A stretch of 64,000 nucleotides of DNA from Oceanimonas sp. GK1. Its GTDB lineage: Bacteria; Pseudomonadota; Gammaproteobacteria; Enterobacterales; Aeromonadaceae. The notes below the pieces were generated by a model. That model did not search any database. It had not been told where the DNA came from and saw only the letters and a program-made list of their open reading frames with translations. The position numbers were made by a program, and so were the translations under genes. Shown piece by piece: positions 1 through 8,852 of this stretch. Every line of letters begins with the position of its first letter. Positions within the stretch are counted from its first letter, which is position 1. The DNA is taken from assembly GCF_000243075.1 (NCBI RefSeq), contig NC_016745.1, forward strand, positions 2,187,001 to 2,251,000, given 5' to 3'.

Positions 1-25
1 CCATTATCCCGATAAGGAGCGCACC

Positions 26-757
26 ATGACCGACGTTTTGCTGATGATCCTCTTTACCCTGATGGCGGGTCTGGCCATGCCCGCCGGCGCCCTGCTGGCG
101 CAAATTGAGCGTATTCATCCCCACTGGCTGGAAAACGAGTTCCGTCATTCGGTGGTGGCCTTTGGCGGTGGCGCTCTGTTGTCGGCGGTGGCCCTGGTGC
201 TGGTGCCGGAAGGTGCGGCGCGGCTTGAAGCCAGCACGGCGGCGCTGTGTTTTACCGGCGGTGGGCTGGCTTTTATGGTGTTGGATGTGCTGCTGGCGCA
301 GTTTAAAACCCGGGCTGGCCAGCTGGCGGCCATGTTGTCGGATTTTATTCCCGAATCCCTGGCCCTCGGTGCGGCCTTTGCCTATGGCAGCCAGGGCAGT
401 GCCCTGTTGCTGGCGGGGCTGATGGCACTGCAGAACCTGCCGGAAGGCTTTAATGCCTACCGGGAGCTGTCGGGCAGCGCCCAGCCGGGTAACGGCCGGG
501 GGCGGGCGGTGAAATGCTTTGTCGCCATGGCGCTGCTGGGGCCGGTGGCGGCCCTGGCGGGGTATTTTTGGCTGGCCGCCAACCCGCCACTGGTGTCGGG
601 CATCATGCTGTTTGCCGCCGGCGGCATTCTTTATTCGGTGTTTCAGGATATTGCCCCCCAAGCGGTGCTGAAACGCCACTGGGCGCCCCCCATGGGAGCC
701 GTGTTCGGTTTTCTGCTGGGCATGCTGGGTCATATGATGATCACCCACGGCGCCTGA
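26..757 (+). CDS. ZIP-family metal transporter-like membrane protein
   Basis: A 243-residue integral membrane protein with about eight hydrophobic segments, laid out like ZIP-family divalent metal transporters (Zn/Fe uptake across the inner membrane). The segment around residues 105-120 reads SDFIPESLALG and the next one reads ALQNLPEGFNAY. These positions correspond to the ZIP TM4-type signature HNxPEG, but the histidine is replaced by glutamine, so metal choice or transport itself could differ from classical ZIPs. The start ATG has a good ribosome site (AAGGAG, 7 bases upstream). The gene stands alone ahead of yoaA. Family call is fairly safe; the substrate is unknown. Confidence 0.7.
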   Translation: MTDVLLMILFTLMAGLAMPAGALLAQIERIHPHWLENEFRHSVVAFGGGALLSAVALVLVPEGAARLEASTAALCFTGGGLAFMVLDVLLAQFKTRAGQLAAMLSDFIPESLALGAAFAYGSQGSALLLAGLMALQNLPEGFNAYRELSGSAQPGNGRGRAVKCFVAMALLGPVAALAGYFWLAANPPLVSGIMLFAAGGILYSVFQDIAPQAVLKRHWAPPMGAVFGFLLGMLGHMMITHGA

Positions 758-843
758 GGGAGCGGTTCAGCGCACCGGGCGGCATTGAATAAAACGGAAC
801 AGTGCCTGCCGTGCCGAAGCCGGTTTTGGTATGATTCTTCTTT

Positions 844-2784
844 TTGCCAACGGAACCGCCGCCTGTGCAGCCCATCGACAGTACCGCACTCTTCGACCCC
901 GACGGGCCCCTGGCCCGAGCGATAGACGGGTTCCGCCCCCGCGCCGCCCAGGTGGAAATGTCGGCGGCGGTGGCCCGGGCCATGACCGACCGTATTCCGC
1001 TGGTGGTGGAAGCGGGTACCGGTACCGGCAAGACCTATGCTTACCTGGCGCCGGCGTTGGCTGCCGGCAAAAAGGTGGTGGTGAGCACCGGCTCGCGCAA
1101 CCTGCAGGAGCAGCTCTATCACCGGGACCTGCCCACCCTGATCAAGGCGCTGGATTACCATCATCCGGTGGCCCTGCTCAAGGGCCGCGCCAATTACCTG
1201 TGCATCGAGCGGCTGGGGCGGCTCAACGATGCCGTGCCCGGCCTGTCGGCCGAGGCGCTGACCGATCTGCAGATAGTCAAACGCTTTGCGCCGCTCACCA
1301 CCAGCGGTGACGTGGGGGATATTCCCGGCCTGCCCGAGCGCAGCGAGATACTGCCGCTGGTGACCAGCACCAACGACAACTGTGCCGGCCGAGACTGCGC
1401 CCATTATCAGGACTGTTACCTGGTCAAGGCCCGCAACAAGGCGATGGAAGCCCAGGTGGTGGTGGTGAACCATCATCTGTTTTTTGCCGACATGGCGGTG
1501 CGCGATACCGGCTTTGGTCAGCTTATTCCCGATGCCGAGGTGTGCATTCTTGACGAGGCCCATCAGTTGCCGGAGATCGCCGGCCAGTATTTTGGCCAGA
1601 CTCAGTCCAGCCGGCAGTTTGTGGAGCTGTCACGGGATCTCAGGCTGGCGCAGAAAACCGAAGCCCGGGACATGGCCCAGCTGGGCAAGGCGGCGGATCA
1701 GCTGGAACGCTGTGCCCAGGACTTTCGCCTGGCCTTTGGCTTGGACACCGGCCGTGGCCAGCTGCGTCCGGCCCTGGGCCGGCCCGCGGTGGCGCAGGCC
1801 CTGGCCCGGCTTAACGACAGCCTGGCCTTTACCCACGAGGTGCTGAAACTGGCCCTCGGCCGGGGGGAAGAGCTGGATCAGTGCTTTGAGCGGCTGATTG
1901 GCCTGCGCACCCAGCTGGACGCCCTGACCCGAACCGAAGAGCACGGCTATTCCTTCTGGTATGACTGCAGCCGGCTGCACGTGGCGCTGCACAAAACGCC
2001 GCTGTCGGTGGCCGAGCGCTTTGCGGTCGAGCTGGCCCGGGAAGAAACTCGTTGGGTGTTTACCTCCGCCACCCTGGCGGTGGGCGCCAGTTTTGAACAC
2101 TTTTGCGCCGATCTCGGGCTCAGCGAGTGCCGCACCTTGCAATTGGACAGCCCTTTTGATTACCCTCGCCAGTCGCGCCTGTGCGTGCCCCGCTATCTGC
2201 CCGAGACCAGCGGCGCGGGCCGGGGCCGGCTGCTGGCCAACAGCCTGCTCGACACCCTTGCCCGGGTACCCGGCGGCTCCTTTTTTCTGTGCACTAGCTA
2301 CCAGGTGATGCGGGAAGTGGCCGAGGTGCTGCGTGCCCGCCTGGATCGCACCGTGCTGATGCAGGGGGAAGACAACAAGGTGCGGCTGCTGGAGCGCTTC
2401 AGTCAGGACGGACGGGCGGTGCTGGTGGCCACCGGCAGTTTCTGGGAAGGCATCGACGTGCGTGGCCGCGCCCTGCAGTGCGTGGTGATCGACAAGCTGC
2501 CCTTTGCCGCTCCCGACGATCCGCTGCTCAGCGCCCGGCTGGAAGACTGTCGCCGCCGGGGCGAAGACGGCTTTGCCCGGGTACAGCTGCCCAAGGCCAT
2601 CATCACCCTCAAGCAGGGGGTGGGGCGGCTGATCCGTGACGTGGACGACAAGGGGGTATTGGTGATCACCGATGCCCGCCTGGTGAACCGGGCCTACGGC
2701 GCCGACTTTATTGCCAGTCTGCCGGCCATGCCGCGCACCCGCAGCCTGCCGGACCTGAACGAATTTTTGTCAAATCTGGAGTAA
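844..2784 (+). CDS. yoaA: YoaA, DinG-type iron-sulfur DNA helicase
   Basis: Superfamily 2 DNA helicase of the XPD/DinG group, which acts in DNA repair with the polymerase clamp-loader chi subunit in E. coli. Visible motifs: Walker A EAGTGTGKT at about residues 56-64, Walker B DEAH box at 237-240, and four cysteines (about 120, 180, 185 and 191) between them that match the [4Fe-4S] ligands of the family. Length (646 aa) is close to E. coli YoaA (636). The start is not ATG: TTG at 844 or GTG at 865 are the choices, and the latter may be better since the first residues are not conserved. tsaB follows 4 bases after the stop, the same yoaA-tsaB order as E. coli. Confidence 0.93.
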   Translation: MPTEPPPVQPIDSTALFDPDGPLARAIDGFRPRAAQVEMSAAVARAMTDRIPLVVEAGTGTGKTYAYLAPALAAGKKVVVSTGSRNLQEQLYHRDLPTLIKALDYHHPVALLKGRANYLCIERLGRLNDAVPGLSAEALTDLQIVKRFAPLTTSGDVGDIPGLPERSEILPLVTSTNDNCAGRDCAHYQDCYLVKARNKAMEAQVVVVNHHLFFADMAVRDTGFGQLIPDAEVCILDEAHQLPEIAGQYFGQTQSSRQFVELSRDLRLAQKTEARDMAQLGKAADQLERCAQDFRLAFGLDTGRGQLRPALGRPAVAQALARLNDSLAFTHEVLKLALGRGEELDQCFERLIGLRTQLDALTRTEEHGYSFWYDCSRLHVALHKTPLSVAERFAVELAREETRWVFTSATLAVGASFEHFCADLGLSECRTLQLDSPFDYPRQSRLCVPRYLPETSGAGRGRLLANSLLDTLARVPGGSFFLCTSYQVMREVAEVLRARLDRTVLMQGEDNKVRLLERFSQDGRAVLVATGSFWEGIDVRGRALQCVVIDKLPFAAPDDPLLSARLEDCRRRGEDGFARVQLPKAIITLKQGVGRLIRDVDDKGVLVITDARLVNRAYGADFIASLPAMPRTRSLPDLNEFLSNLE

Positions 2785-2788
2785 TGCC

Positions 2789-3469
2789 ATGAGCCTGTTA
2801 CTGGCCATCGACACCGCCACCGAAGCCTGCTCTGCCGCGATCTGGCAGGACGGCAATGTACTCAGTCGCTACCAGGTGGCGCCCCGCGGGCATACCGAAC
2901 TGATCCTGCCCATGGTGGAGAAGCTGCTGGCCGAGGCCGGTGTGAGCCTGACGCAGCTGGACGGTCTGGTCTTTGGCCGTGGCCCCGGCTCCTTTACCGG
3001 CGTGCGCATTACCCTGGGCGTGGCCCAGGGGCTGGCCTTTGGCGCCGATTTGCCGCTGTTTGGTGTATCCAACCTGCAGGCCCTGGCCCAGGGGGCGCAC
3101 CGCCACACCGGCTGTGCGTCTGTGCTGGCCACCATCGACGCCCGCATGGGCGAAATTTACGCCGGCGGTTTTACCCTTGAAGCGGGCGTGATGACCGAAA
3201 CCGAGGCGGAGAGCGTGCTGCCGCCGACGGAGTTTCTTGCCAACTGCCAGGGTCAGTGGCAGCAGGGCGCCGGCAGCGGCTTTGTCACCTATCCTGAACT
3301 GACAGCGCGGGTCGATGCATTGTGTGACGCCGTGCCCTTTCCCGAGGCCCGGGACATGCTGCCCCAGGCGCTGCGGGATCTGGCTGCCGGCAGGGGGGTG
3401 AGTGCCGCCGACGCCAGGCCGGTGTATTTGCGAGACAAGGTGACCTGGCAAAAGCTGCCCGGTCGCTGA
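2789..3469 (+). CDS. tsaB: TsaB, tRNA threonylcarbamoyladenosine complex scaffold
   Basis: Small ASKHA-fold protein (226 aa) that dimerises with TsaD and works with TsaE in making t6A at position 37 of ANN-reading tRNAs in the cytoplasm. The N-terminus MSLLLAIDTATEACSAA and the segment FGRGPGSFTGVRI are typical of TsaB (YeaZ); the family lacks the metal-binding histidines of TsaD, and none are seen here. It is probably translationally coupled to yoaA, with a 4-base gap. Confidence 0.95.
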   Translation: MSLLLAIDTATEACSAAIWQDGNVLSRYQVAPRGHTELILPMVEKLLAEAGVSLTQLDGLVFGRGPGSFTGVRITLGVAQGLAFGADLPLFGVSNLQALAQGAHRHTGCASVLATIDARMGEIYAGGFTLEAGVMTETEAESVLPPTEFLANCQGQWQQGAGSGFVTYPELTARVDALCDAVPFPEARDMLPQALRDLAAGRGVSAADARPVYLRDKVTWQKLPGR

Positions 3470-3478
3470 GGAGTCGGG

Positions 3479-3625
3479 GTGAGCATTTTTTATTCGTTTT
3501 CCCGGGATGACACGCCGCTGATGTTTCCCCAGCGGCCCTACCACCGTACGCGGCAATGCCAGCGGCAACGCCAGCGCCAGCGTCAGCGGCTGCTGCGCCA
3601 GTGGCACCGGCAGCGACGGCGCTGA
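3479..3625 (+). CDS. Possible small Arg/Gln-rich protein (48 aa)
   Basis: A GTG-started reading frame preceded by GAGGAG six bases upstream, encoding 48 residues: a hydrophobic/aromatic start (MSIFYSFSRDD) and a strongly basic tail made largely of alternating Gln and Arg. It sits immediately after tsaB and in the same direction, in the place where E. coli carries slp (yeaY) and fadD before rnd. The basic tail comes from a degenerate CAGCGN hexanucleotide run, so the frame may be a chance product of a simple repeat. Function unknown, existence uncertain. Confidence 0.3.
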   Translation: MSIFYSFSRDDTPLMFPQRPYHRTRQCQRQRQRQRQRLLRQWHRQRRR

Positions 3626-3678
3626 ACGATCCTTTACTTTGCGCCCGGCCACCCGGGCCAAGCCCTAACAGAGCCTGC

Positions 3679-4779
3679 ATGACTTATACATACATTGCCG
3701 ATAATCAAAGCCTGGCGGACTTTTGCCAGACCGACGCCACCCTGCTGGCGATAGACACCGAGTTTGTTCGTACCCGCACCTTTTATGCCCGTCCCGGCCT
3801 GTACCAGCTGCACGACGGAACACGCACCGCCCTGGTCGATCCGCTGGCGGTCACCGATCTGAGCCCCTTGTGGCGACTGTTGCACGATTCAAACCGGCTG
3901 TGCCTGCTGCATGCGGGGGGAGAGGATCTGGAGTTGTTCCAGCATCAGAGCGGTGCCCTGCCGGCCCGGGTGCATGACACTCAACTGGCGGCCGCCTTTC
4001 TGGGCCTGGGCGCCCAGCTGGGCTTTGCCCCCCTGGTGGAGCAACTGCTGGGGGTCAGTCTCGACAAGGCCCATGCCCGCACCGACTGGCTGGCCCGGCC
4101 GTTGTCGGCGGCCCAGCTCAGCTACGCCGCCGATGACGTGATTTATCTTTATCCGCTGTACCAGCAGCTCCATGAGCAGCTGGCGCAAAAAGGCCTGCTG
4201 GACTGGTTTGAGCAGGAATGCGAATGGGCGGTGAAACGGCGGACCGTGAGCGTGGCGCCGGCGCTGGCGTATCTGGAAATGAAAAACGCCTGGACCCTGG
4301 ACCGGCAGGCGCTGGGTATTTTGCAGCGGCTGTGCGAATGGCGGCTGAACGAGGCGCGCAAGCGGGATCTGGCGGTCAACTTTGTGGTGCGCGAGGCGCA
4401 CCTGTTGCAGGTGGCCGAGCGGGCGCCGCAAAGCCTGAGTGATCTCAACCGACTGGGGCTGGATCCCATGGAGATCAAGCGCCACGGCCAGACGCTGCTG
4501 GGGCTGGTGCAGCAGGCCCTGGCGGCGCCGGAAAGCTGGCCCGAGCCGGTGAAGCGGCTGGTGGACTTTCCCGGCTACAAGGCGGAGCTCAAGCGCATTC
4601 GCGGCCTGGTGGAGCAGGCCGGTGACGCCTCTGGCGTGCCGGCGGAGCTGATTGCCTCCAAGCGGCTGATCCACCAGTACCTGAGCTGGAAATGGCGGCT
4701 GGAAGAAAGTGAAGCGGCGGTGCCGGCGCTGCTGCAGGGCTGGCGCGGCGACTTGCTGCGCACAAAGCTGGAAGGGTAA
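3679..4779 (+). CDS. rnd: Ribonuclease D
   Basis: 3'-5' exoribonuclease of the DEDDy family that trims tRNA precursors and other structured RNAs. The exonuclease I motif AIDTEFVRT (Asp26, Glu28), exonuclease II in the AGGEDLELF segment and exonuclease III in YAADDVIYLYPLY are visible, followed by HRDC-type helical repeats in the C-terminal half. The frame stays open upstream to 3556, but the family begins at the MTYTYI methionine (366 aa, E. coli 375). A strong terminator follows. Confidence 0.95.
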   Translation: MTYTYIADNQSLADFCQTDATLLAIDTEFVRTRTFYARPGLYQLHDGTRTALVDPLAVTDLSPLWRLLHDSNRLCLLHAGGEDLELFQHQSGALPARVHDTQLAAAFLGLGAQLGFAPLVEQLLGVSLDKAHARTDWLARPLSAAQLSYAADDVIYLYPLYQQLHEQLAQKGLLDWFEQECEWAVKRRTVSVAPALAYLEMKNAWTLDRQALGILQRLCEWRLNEARKRDLAVNFVVREAHLLQVAERAPQSLSDLNRLGLDPMEIKRHGQTLLGLVQQALAAPESWPEPVKRLVDFPGYKAELKRIRGLVEQAGDASGVPAELIASKRLIHQYLSWKWRLEESEAAVPALLQGWRGDLLRTKLEG

Positions 4780-4787
4780 TGACCCAT

Positions 4788-4823
4788 AAAAAAAACGGCG
4801 CTGCAGACACAGCGCCGTTTTTT
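4788..4823. terminator. Bidirectional terminator between rnd and minE
   Basis: Nine-base-pair stem ACGGCGCTG / CAGCGCCGT with a 6-base loop, an A-run on the left and a T-run on the right. It can end both rnd (plus strand) and the min operon (minus strand). Confidence 0.9.
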
Positions 4824-4841
4824 CTGGTGGCTGACTTGGGA

Positions 4842-5135
4842 TCAGCTTTCGGCTTGTGAAGGCGCGGCGGCCTTGTCTTCCGGCTCAGGGAGCATGATGT
4901 TGAGCTCCAGCACCGAGAGGTTTTCCCCTTTCTGATCGAGCTGAACCGAGATCTGCTCCAGATCGATATTTACATACTTGCGAATGACGTCCAGGATATC
5001 CTGTTTCATCTGCGGCAGGTAGTCGGGGGTATCCCGCTGGCTGCGCTCGTGAGCCACGATAATTTGCAGACGCTCCTTGGCGATTTTGGCGCTGCTCTGG
5101 TTCTTTCTTGAGCGGAAATAGTCCAGTAGAGACAT
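4842..5135 (-). CDS. minE: MinE, cell division topological specificity factor
   Basis: MinE (97 aa; E. coli 88) binds membrane-bound MinD, stimulates its ATPase and drives pole-to-pole oscillation, keeping MinC away from midcell. The N-terminal amphipathic [11 protein letters not shown] and the MinD-contact region around [13 protein letters not shown] are clear. The C-terminal extension ends in an acidic/Ala-rich tail. It is the last gene of minCDE, 3 bases after minD. Confidence 0.97.
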   Translation of the reverse strand: MSLLDYFRSRKNQSSAKIAKERLQIIVAHERSQRDTPDYLPQMKQDILDVIRKYVNIDLEQISVQLDQKGENLSVLELNIMLPEPEDKAAAPSQAES

Positions 5136-5138
5136 GAG

Positions 5139-5951
5139 TTAACTCCCAAAAAGTCGGCTGAAAAATCCCTTCTTCCCTTCTTCGAGGAAACGAAACTCCC
5201 GCTCTTCGCCGAGCAGACGGGCCACGGTGTCGCTGTAGGCCTGGCCGGCATCGGACTCGCCGTCGAGGATCACCGGCTCGCCGGCGTTGGAGGCCTTGAG
5301 CACGGCCTGGGACTCGGGGATCACGCCCAGCAGCGGAATGGCCAGGATTTCCTGCACGTCTTCCACGCTCAGCATGTCGCCCCGGTTCACCCGCTCGGGG
5401 GAGTAGCGGGTCAGCAGCAGGTGCTCCCTGATCGGCTCCAGGCCCTGTTCGGCCCGGCGGGACTTGGAGGAAAGGATACCCAGAATGCGGTCGGAGTCGC
5501 GCACCGACGACACTTCCGGGTTGGTGGTGACGATGGCCTCGTCGGCGAAATACAGCGCCATCAGGGCGCCGCTTTCAATGCCGGCGGGCGAGTCGCAAAT
5601 GATGTAGTCAAAGCCCATTTCGTGCAGATCGTTAATGACCTTTTCCACGCCTTCCCGGGTCAGGGCGTCCTTGTCCCGGGTTTGCGAGGCGGGCAGAATG
5701 TAGAGTTGCTCGACCCGCTTGTCGCGGATCAGCGCCTGGTGCAGGTTGGCATCACCATTGATGACGTTGACAAAGTCATAGACCACGCGGCGTTCGCAGC
5801 CCATGATCAGATCGAGATTGCGCAGGCCGATGTCGAAATCGATGACCACCGTTTTATGACCCAGTTTGGCCAGGCCGGTGCTGATGGCTGCGCTGGAGGT
5901 GGTTTTACCCACGCCTCCCTTACCAGAAGTGACGACGATTATCCGTGCCAT
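5139..5951 (-). CDS. minD: MinD, septum-site ATPase
   Basis: Membrane-associated ParA/MinD-type ATPase, 270 aa like E. coli MinD. The deviant Walker A motif GKGGVGKT is at residues 10-17, with the DFDIGLRNLDL segment and CDSPAGIESGA (Walker B/switch II region) following. The C-terminus (FLEEGKKGFFSRLFGS) is the amphipathic membrane-targeting helix. It recruits MinC to the membrane and is displaced by MinE. Confidence 0.98.
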   Translation of the reverse strand: MARIIVVTSGKGGVGKTTSSAAISTGLAKLGHKTVVIDFDIGLRNLDLIMGCERRVVYDFVNVINGDANLHQALIRDKRVEQLYILPASQTRDKDALTREGVEKVINDLHEMGFDYIICDSPAGIESGALMALYFADEAIVTTNPEVSSVRDSDRILGILSSKSRRAEQGLEPIREHLLLTRYSPERVNRGDMLSVEDVQEILAIPLLGVIPESQAVLKASNAGEPVILDGESDAGQAYSDTVARLLGEEREFRFLEEGKKGFFSRLFGS

Positions 5952-5978
5952 AAAGTGTGTTCCTAAGTCGTAATAAAA

Positions 5979-6656
5979 TCAGATCCTGTCCAGCTTGAGC
6001 TGTTCGCCCGCCAGAGAAATGCTGACCGGTTGTTCCCATTGTTCGCCCTGCAGTCCGTCGCTGAGCTGATAGTGTCCGGCGATGGACACCAGCTCGGGCA
6101 TCAGTTGCTGGCAGTAAATGCGTGCGTGCTCGTTGCCCCGGGCGCCGGCCACGGCCCGGCCCCGCAGGGCGCCGTACACATGGATGCTGTCGTCGGCGAT
6201 GACTTCGGCGCCGTTACTGACGGCGCCCAGCACCACCAGGGAGCCGTTCTGGGCATAAATTTGCTGGCCGGAGCGAACCGGGCCGCGATGTACTCGGGTG
6301 CCAGGCTGGTTGAGCAGGGCAGGGGAAGGAGACTGGGCGGGCGCCGGTACCTTGCCGGAGGTCATCACCGCCAGGCCGGCGGCGCGGGCGGCAGCACGTC
6401 CGGTATCGTCGAGAATGCCACTGACGCCCACCGGCACCAGCTCCAGCTCGCGGACGGCGGCGGCCAGGGCGGAGAAGTCGGGGATCTCCGGCAATTTTTC
6501 GATATTGATAACCAGTGGTGCAGCGCGGAAAAATTCCGGCGCCTGTGCTATTTTTTCCAGCAGCTGGCGTTTTACCTGGGCGATGTCCGCCGAGGTAATA
6601 TGCAACACCGACAGGGTAAAGCTGCTGCCTTTCAATTCAATGCCACGCTCCGCCAT
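5979..6656 (-). CDS. minC: MinC, FtsZ-ring inhibitor
   Basis: FtsZ polymerisation inhibitor recruited to the poles by MinD. 225 aa. The N-terminal FtsZ-binding domain is about residues 1-105; an Ala/Pro-rich linker leads to a C-terminal beta-helix (VHRGPVRSGQQIYAQNGSL and following) that dimerises and binds MinD. The frame is open far upstream, but the family starts at MAERGIELKG (codon at 6656). First gene of the min operon; it diverges from ycgL across about 105 bases. Confidence 0.95.
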   Translation of the reverse strand: MAERGIELKGSSFTLSVLHITSADIAQVKRQLLEKIAQAPEFFRAAPLVINIEKLPEIPDFSALAAAVRELELVPVGVSGILDDTGRAAARAAGLAVMTSGKVPAPAQSPSPALLNQPGTRVHRGPVRSGQQIYAQNGSLVVLGAVSNGAEVIADDSIHVYGALRGRAVAGARGNEHARIYCQQLMPELVSIAGHYQLSDGLQGEQWEQPVSISLAGEQLKLDRI

Positions 6657-6761
6657 AAGCGGCTGTCCCCCAAGGAAGTGATCCTTTTTGTTATTGGTCG
6701 TGCTGATGTTATAGTTTGCCACCCAGACTGGCAATAAACCCGACGGATTATAGCAATTTCC

Positions 6762-7049
6762 ATGTTGTGTGCAGTGTATAAAAGCCCCAAAAAGGCAGAG
6801 ACCTATTTGTTTGTTGAACGACGCGACGATTTTTCGCGTGTTCCCGCCCCTCTGATGGCCACCTTTGGTACGCCGCAACTGGCGATGATGATCAATCTGG
6901 CCACCAAAACCAAACTGGCGTTGTCGGACATCGACAAGGTACGGGAAGGCTTGAGGACTCAGGGCTTTTTCCTGCAGCTGCCGCCGCCACCGGAAAACCT
7001 GCTCAAGGAACACCTCGCCCGCCAGGCCGCCGAGCGCGGCGATAACTAA
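6762..7049 (+). CDS. ycgL: YcgL family protein
   Basis: Small conserved gammaproteobacterial protein of unknown function (95 aa; YcgL domain). Characteristic segments are AVYKSPKKAETYLFVERRDDF near the start (split here by the beta strands of the fold) and GFFLQLPPPPENLL near the end. It is divergent from minC and leads a short run with ycgM and ycgN, the same order as in E. coli. Confidence 0.92.
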   Translation: MLCAVYKSPKKAETYLFVERRDDFSRVPAPLMATFGTPQLAMMINLATKTKLALSDIDKVREGLRTQGFFLQLPPPPENLLKEHLARQAAERGDN

Positions 7050-7059
7050 GGACGACACC

Positions 7060-7722
7060 ATGTACCAACATCTTGATCAGGAAGGTTTTGTGTTGCCCTA
7101 TGCCACCGGCAAGGTGGTGTGTGTGGGGCGCAGCTACCGGGATCACGCCGCAGAGCTGAACAACCCGGTTCCCGAGGCGCCGCTGTTGTTTATCAAACCC
7201 GCTACCAGCCTGGTGCCCCTCGACGAGCCGCTGGTCCTGCCCGCCGGCCAGGGCCCGGTGCATCATGAGCTGGAAGTGGCGCTGCTGGTAGGTCGCCGGC
7301 TGTGCGAGGCCGGCCCTGCCGAGGCCCTGAATGCCGTGGTGGGCGTGGGGCTGGCGCTGGATCTGACCTTGCGCGCGGTGCAGGATGAGCTGAAGCGCAA
7401 GGGCCAGCCCTGGGAGCGGGCCAAGGCCTTTGACGGCAGTTGCCCCATGGGGCCTTTTGTGGCGCCGGATTTGCTGTCGCCGCTGCAACAACTGGACTTT
7501 TCCCTCACCGTTAACGGCACGCCCCGCCAGACCGGTAACACCGGGCTGATGATGTGGTCCATGGCCGAGCTGCTGGCCGAGATCAGTCAGTGCTTTACCC
7601 TGATGCCCGGCGACATTGTGCTCACCGGCACTCCCAAAGGGGTAGGGGAGCTGCAGGGCGGCGATGCACTCACCCTGACACTGGACAACCAGTTCGTCTT
7701 TGAGGCGAAGGTAGCGAAATAA
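7060..7722 (+). CDS. ycgM: Fumarylacetoacetate hydrolase-family protein YcgM
   Basis: FAH-fold hydrolase/decarboxylase (220 aa) acting on acylpyruvates or related 2,4-diketo acids in other members; the actual substrate here is not shown. Visible are the substrate-side segment GRSYRDHAAELNN, the metal-binding HHELEVALLVG with its paired glutamates, and the C-terminal PGDIVLTGTPKGVG loop typical of the family. It follows ycgL by 10 bases, and its stop abuts the start of ycgN. Confidence 0.88.
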   Translation: MYQHLDQEGFVLPYATGKVVCVGRSYRDHAAELNNPVPEAPLLFIKPATSLVPLDEPLVLPAGQGPVHHELEVALLVGRRLCEAGPAEALNAVVGVGLALDLTLRAVQDELKRKGQPWERAKAFDGSCPMGPFVAPDLLSPLQQLDFSLTVNGTPRQTGNTGLMMWSMAELLAEISQCFTLMPGDIVLTGTPKGVGELQGGDALTLTLDNQFVFEAKVAK

Positions 7723-8157
7723 ATGCAGGCGAATTTCTGGCAGACCAAGACCCTCGACGAGATGACCGACGACGAGTGGGAGGCTCTGTGTGACGGTTGC
7801 GGCAAGTGCTGCCTCAACAAGCTGATAGACGAAGACACCGATGAGCTGGTGCACACCAATGTGGCCTGCGAGCTGCTCAATACCCACAGCTGCGCCTGCA
7901 GCGATTACGCCAACCGCTTTGCCCGGGTGCCCGACTGCCTGAAAATTACGCGGGACAAGCTGAGCGAATTTTACTGGCTGCCGTCGACCTGCGCCTACCG
8001 GGTGCTGGCGGAAGGCAAGTCATTGCCCTCCTGGCATCCGCTGCGCACCGGCTCCAAGAGCGCCATGCACCGAGCCGGTCAGTCGGTACGGGGCAAGGTA
8101 GTGCCGGAATCCAAGGCCGGCGACTGGGAAGATCACATCATTACCTGGGCCGGCTGA
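7723..8157 (+). CDS. ycgN: YcgN, cysteine-cluster (YkgJ/UPF0260) protein
   Basis: Conserved 144-residue protein of the YkgJ-type zinc/iron-chelating family. Cysteines in [26 protein letters not shown] and STCAYR are the likely metal ligands. Biochemical role unknown. Start ATG directly follows the ycgM stop codon, so the two are probably translated together. Confidence 0.9.
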   Translation: MQANFWQTKTLDEMTDDEWEALCDGCGKCCLNKLIDEDTDELVHTNVACELLNTHSCACSDYANRFARVPDCLKITRDKLSEFYWLPSTCAYRVLAEGKSLPSWHPLRTGSKSAMHRAGQSVRGKVVPESKAGDWEDHIITWAG

Positions 8158-8220
8158 CGATTGGTAAGGGGGAAGGAGGGCTGTGTGAGGAGACGGCCCC
8201 CTTCATATATCCCATACGCC

Positions 8221-8733
8221 TCACGCCTCACTCCTCACGGCCGCCGCCACGCGCACCCCGATAAACAGCACTGCCAGCGCGGCCAGTACCGCGAAAATCC
8301 CCATCAGCCATTGCGGCATGGACAGCCCCAGCCATTGCCAGTCAATGGAAGAGCAGTCGCCGCTGGGATAAAACACCGCCGGCCACCAGGCTTCCAGCTG
8401 AAACCAGGCGGGAAACTCGGCCACGGTGGAGCACTGATGAAAGGGTGAAGGATTAAGCTGATAACCCACATGCTCTTTGGCCAGTAAAAAGCCTTCCACC
8501 GAGGCCGCCAGCCAGCCCGTCAGGGCCAGCCCGCTGACCACCGCATGGCCGGGAGCCAGCCAGCCCAACAGGCCGGCGAGGATCACGCCGCCCAGCGCTG
8601 CCCGCTGGTACACGCACATCACACAGGGTGCGTAACCCTCCACATACTGGTAATACAGTGCCGCCAGCAGCAGGGCGGTGCTGCCCAGGGTCAGCAGGGC
8701 CCAGGCCAGGCGAGCGCGGGAAAACTGGTTCAC
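8221..8733 (-). CDS. dsbB: DsbB, quinone-dependent disulfide oxidase
   Basis: Four-helix inner-membrane protein that reoxidises periplasmic DsbA and passes electrons to quinone. The two redox pairs are present: Cys37-Cys40 in APCVMC, and Cys101 and Cys127 in the second periplasmic loop. 170 aa with the GTG start at 8733, preceded by an AGGA site; the frame is open to 8832, but the extra 33 residues are hydrophilic and unlike DsbB. It is divergent from fadR. E. coli has nhaB between these two genes; it is missing here. Confidence 0.93.
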   Translation of the reverse strand: MNQFSRARLAWALLTLGSTALLLAALYYQYVEGYAPCVMCVYQRAALGGVILAGLLGWLAPGHAVVSGLALTGWLAASVEGFLLAKEHVGYQLNPSPFHQCSTVAEFPAWFQLEAWWPAVFYPSGDCSSIDWQWLGLSMPQWLMGIFAVLAALAVLFIGVRVAAAVRSEA

Positions 8734-8783
8734 GAATAAATCCTCGTTGGTCGGTGTGCAAGGAATGGGGTCGCTTGTGGGAG

Positions 8784-8792
8784 ACTGGTCCG
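8784..8792. promoter_or_regulatory. Possible FadR half-operator upstream of fadR
   Basis: ACTGGTCCG matches the left half of the FadR operator consensus (AACTGGTCGGACCAGTT); the right half is degenerate. It lies 61 bases before the fadR start and 51 bases upstream of dsbB. Suggestive of autoregulation only. Confidence 0.3.
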
Positions 8793-8852
8793 CTCTGTTA
8801 TCATTTTTCGCGTTTTTTACTCTTTTTAACATTCCAGAGACAGAGTGGTTTC

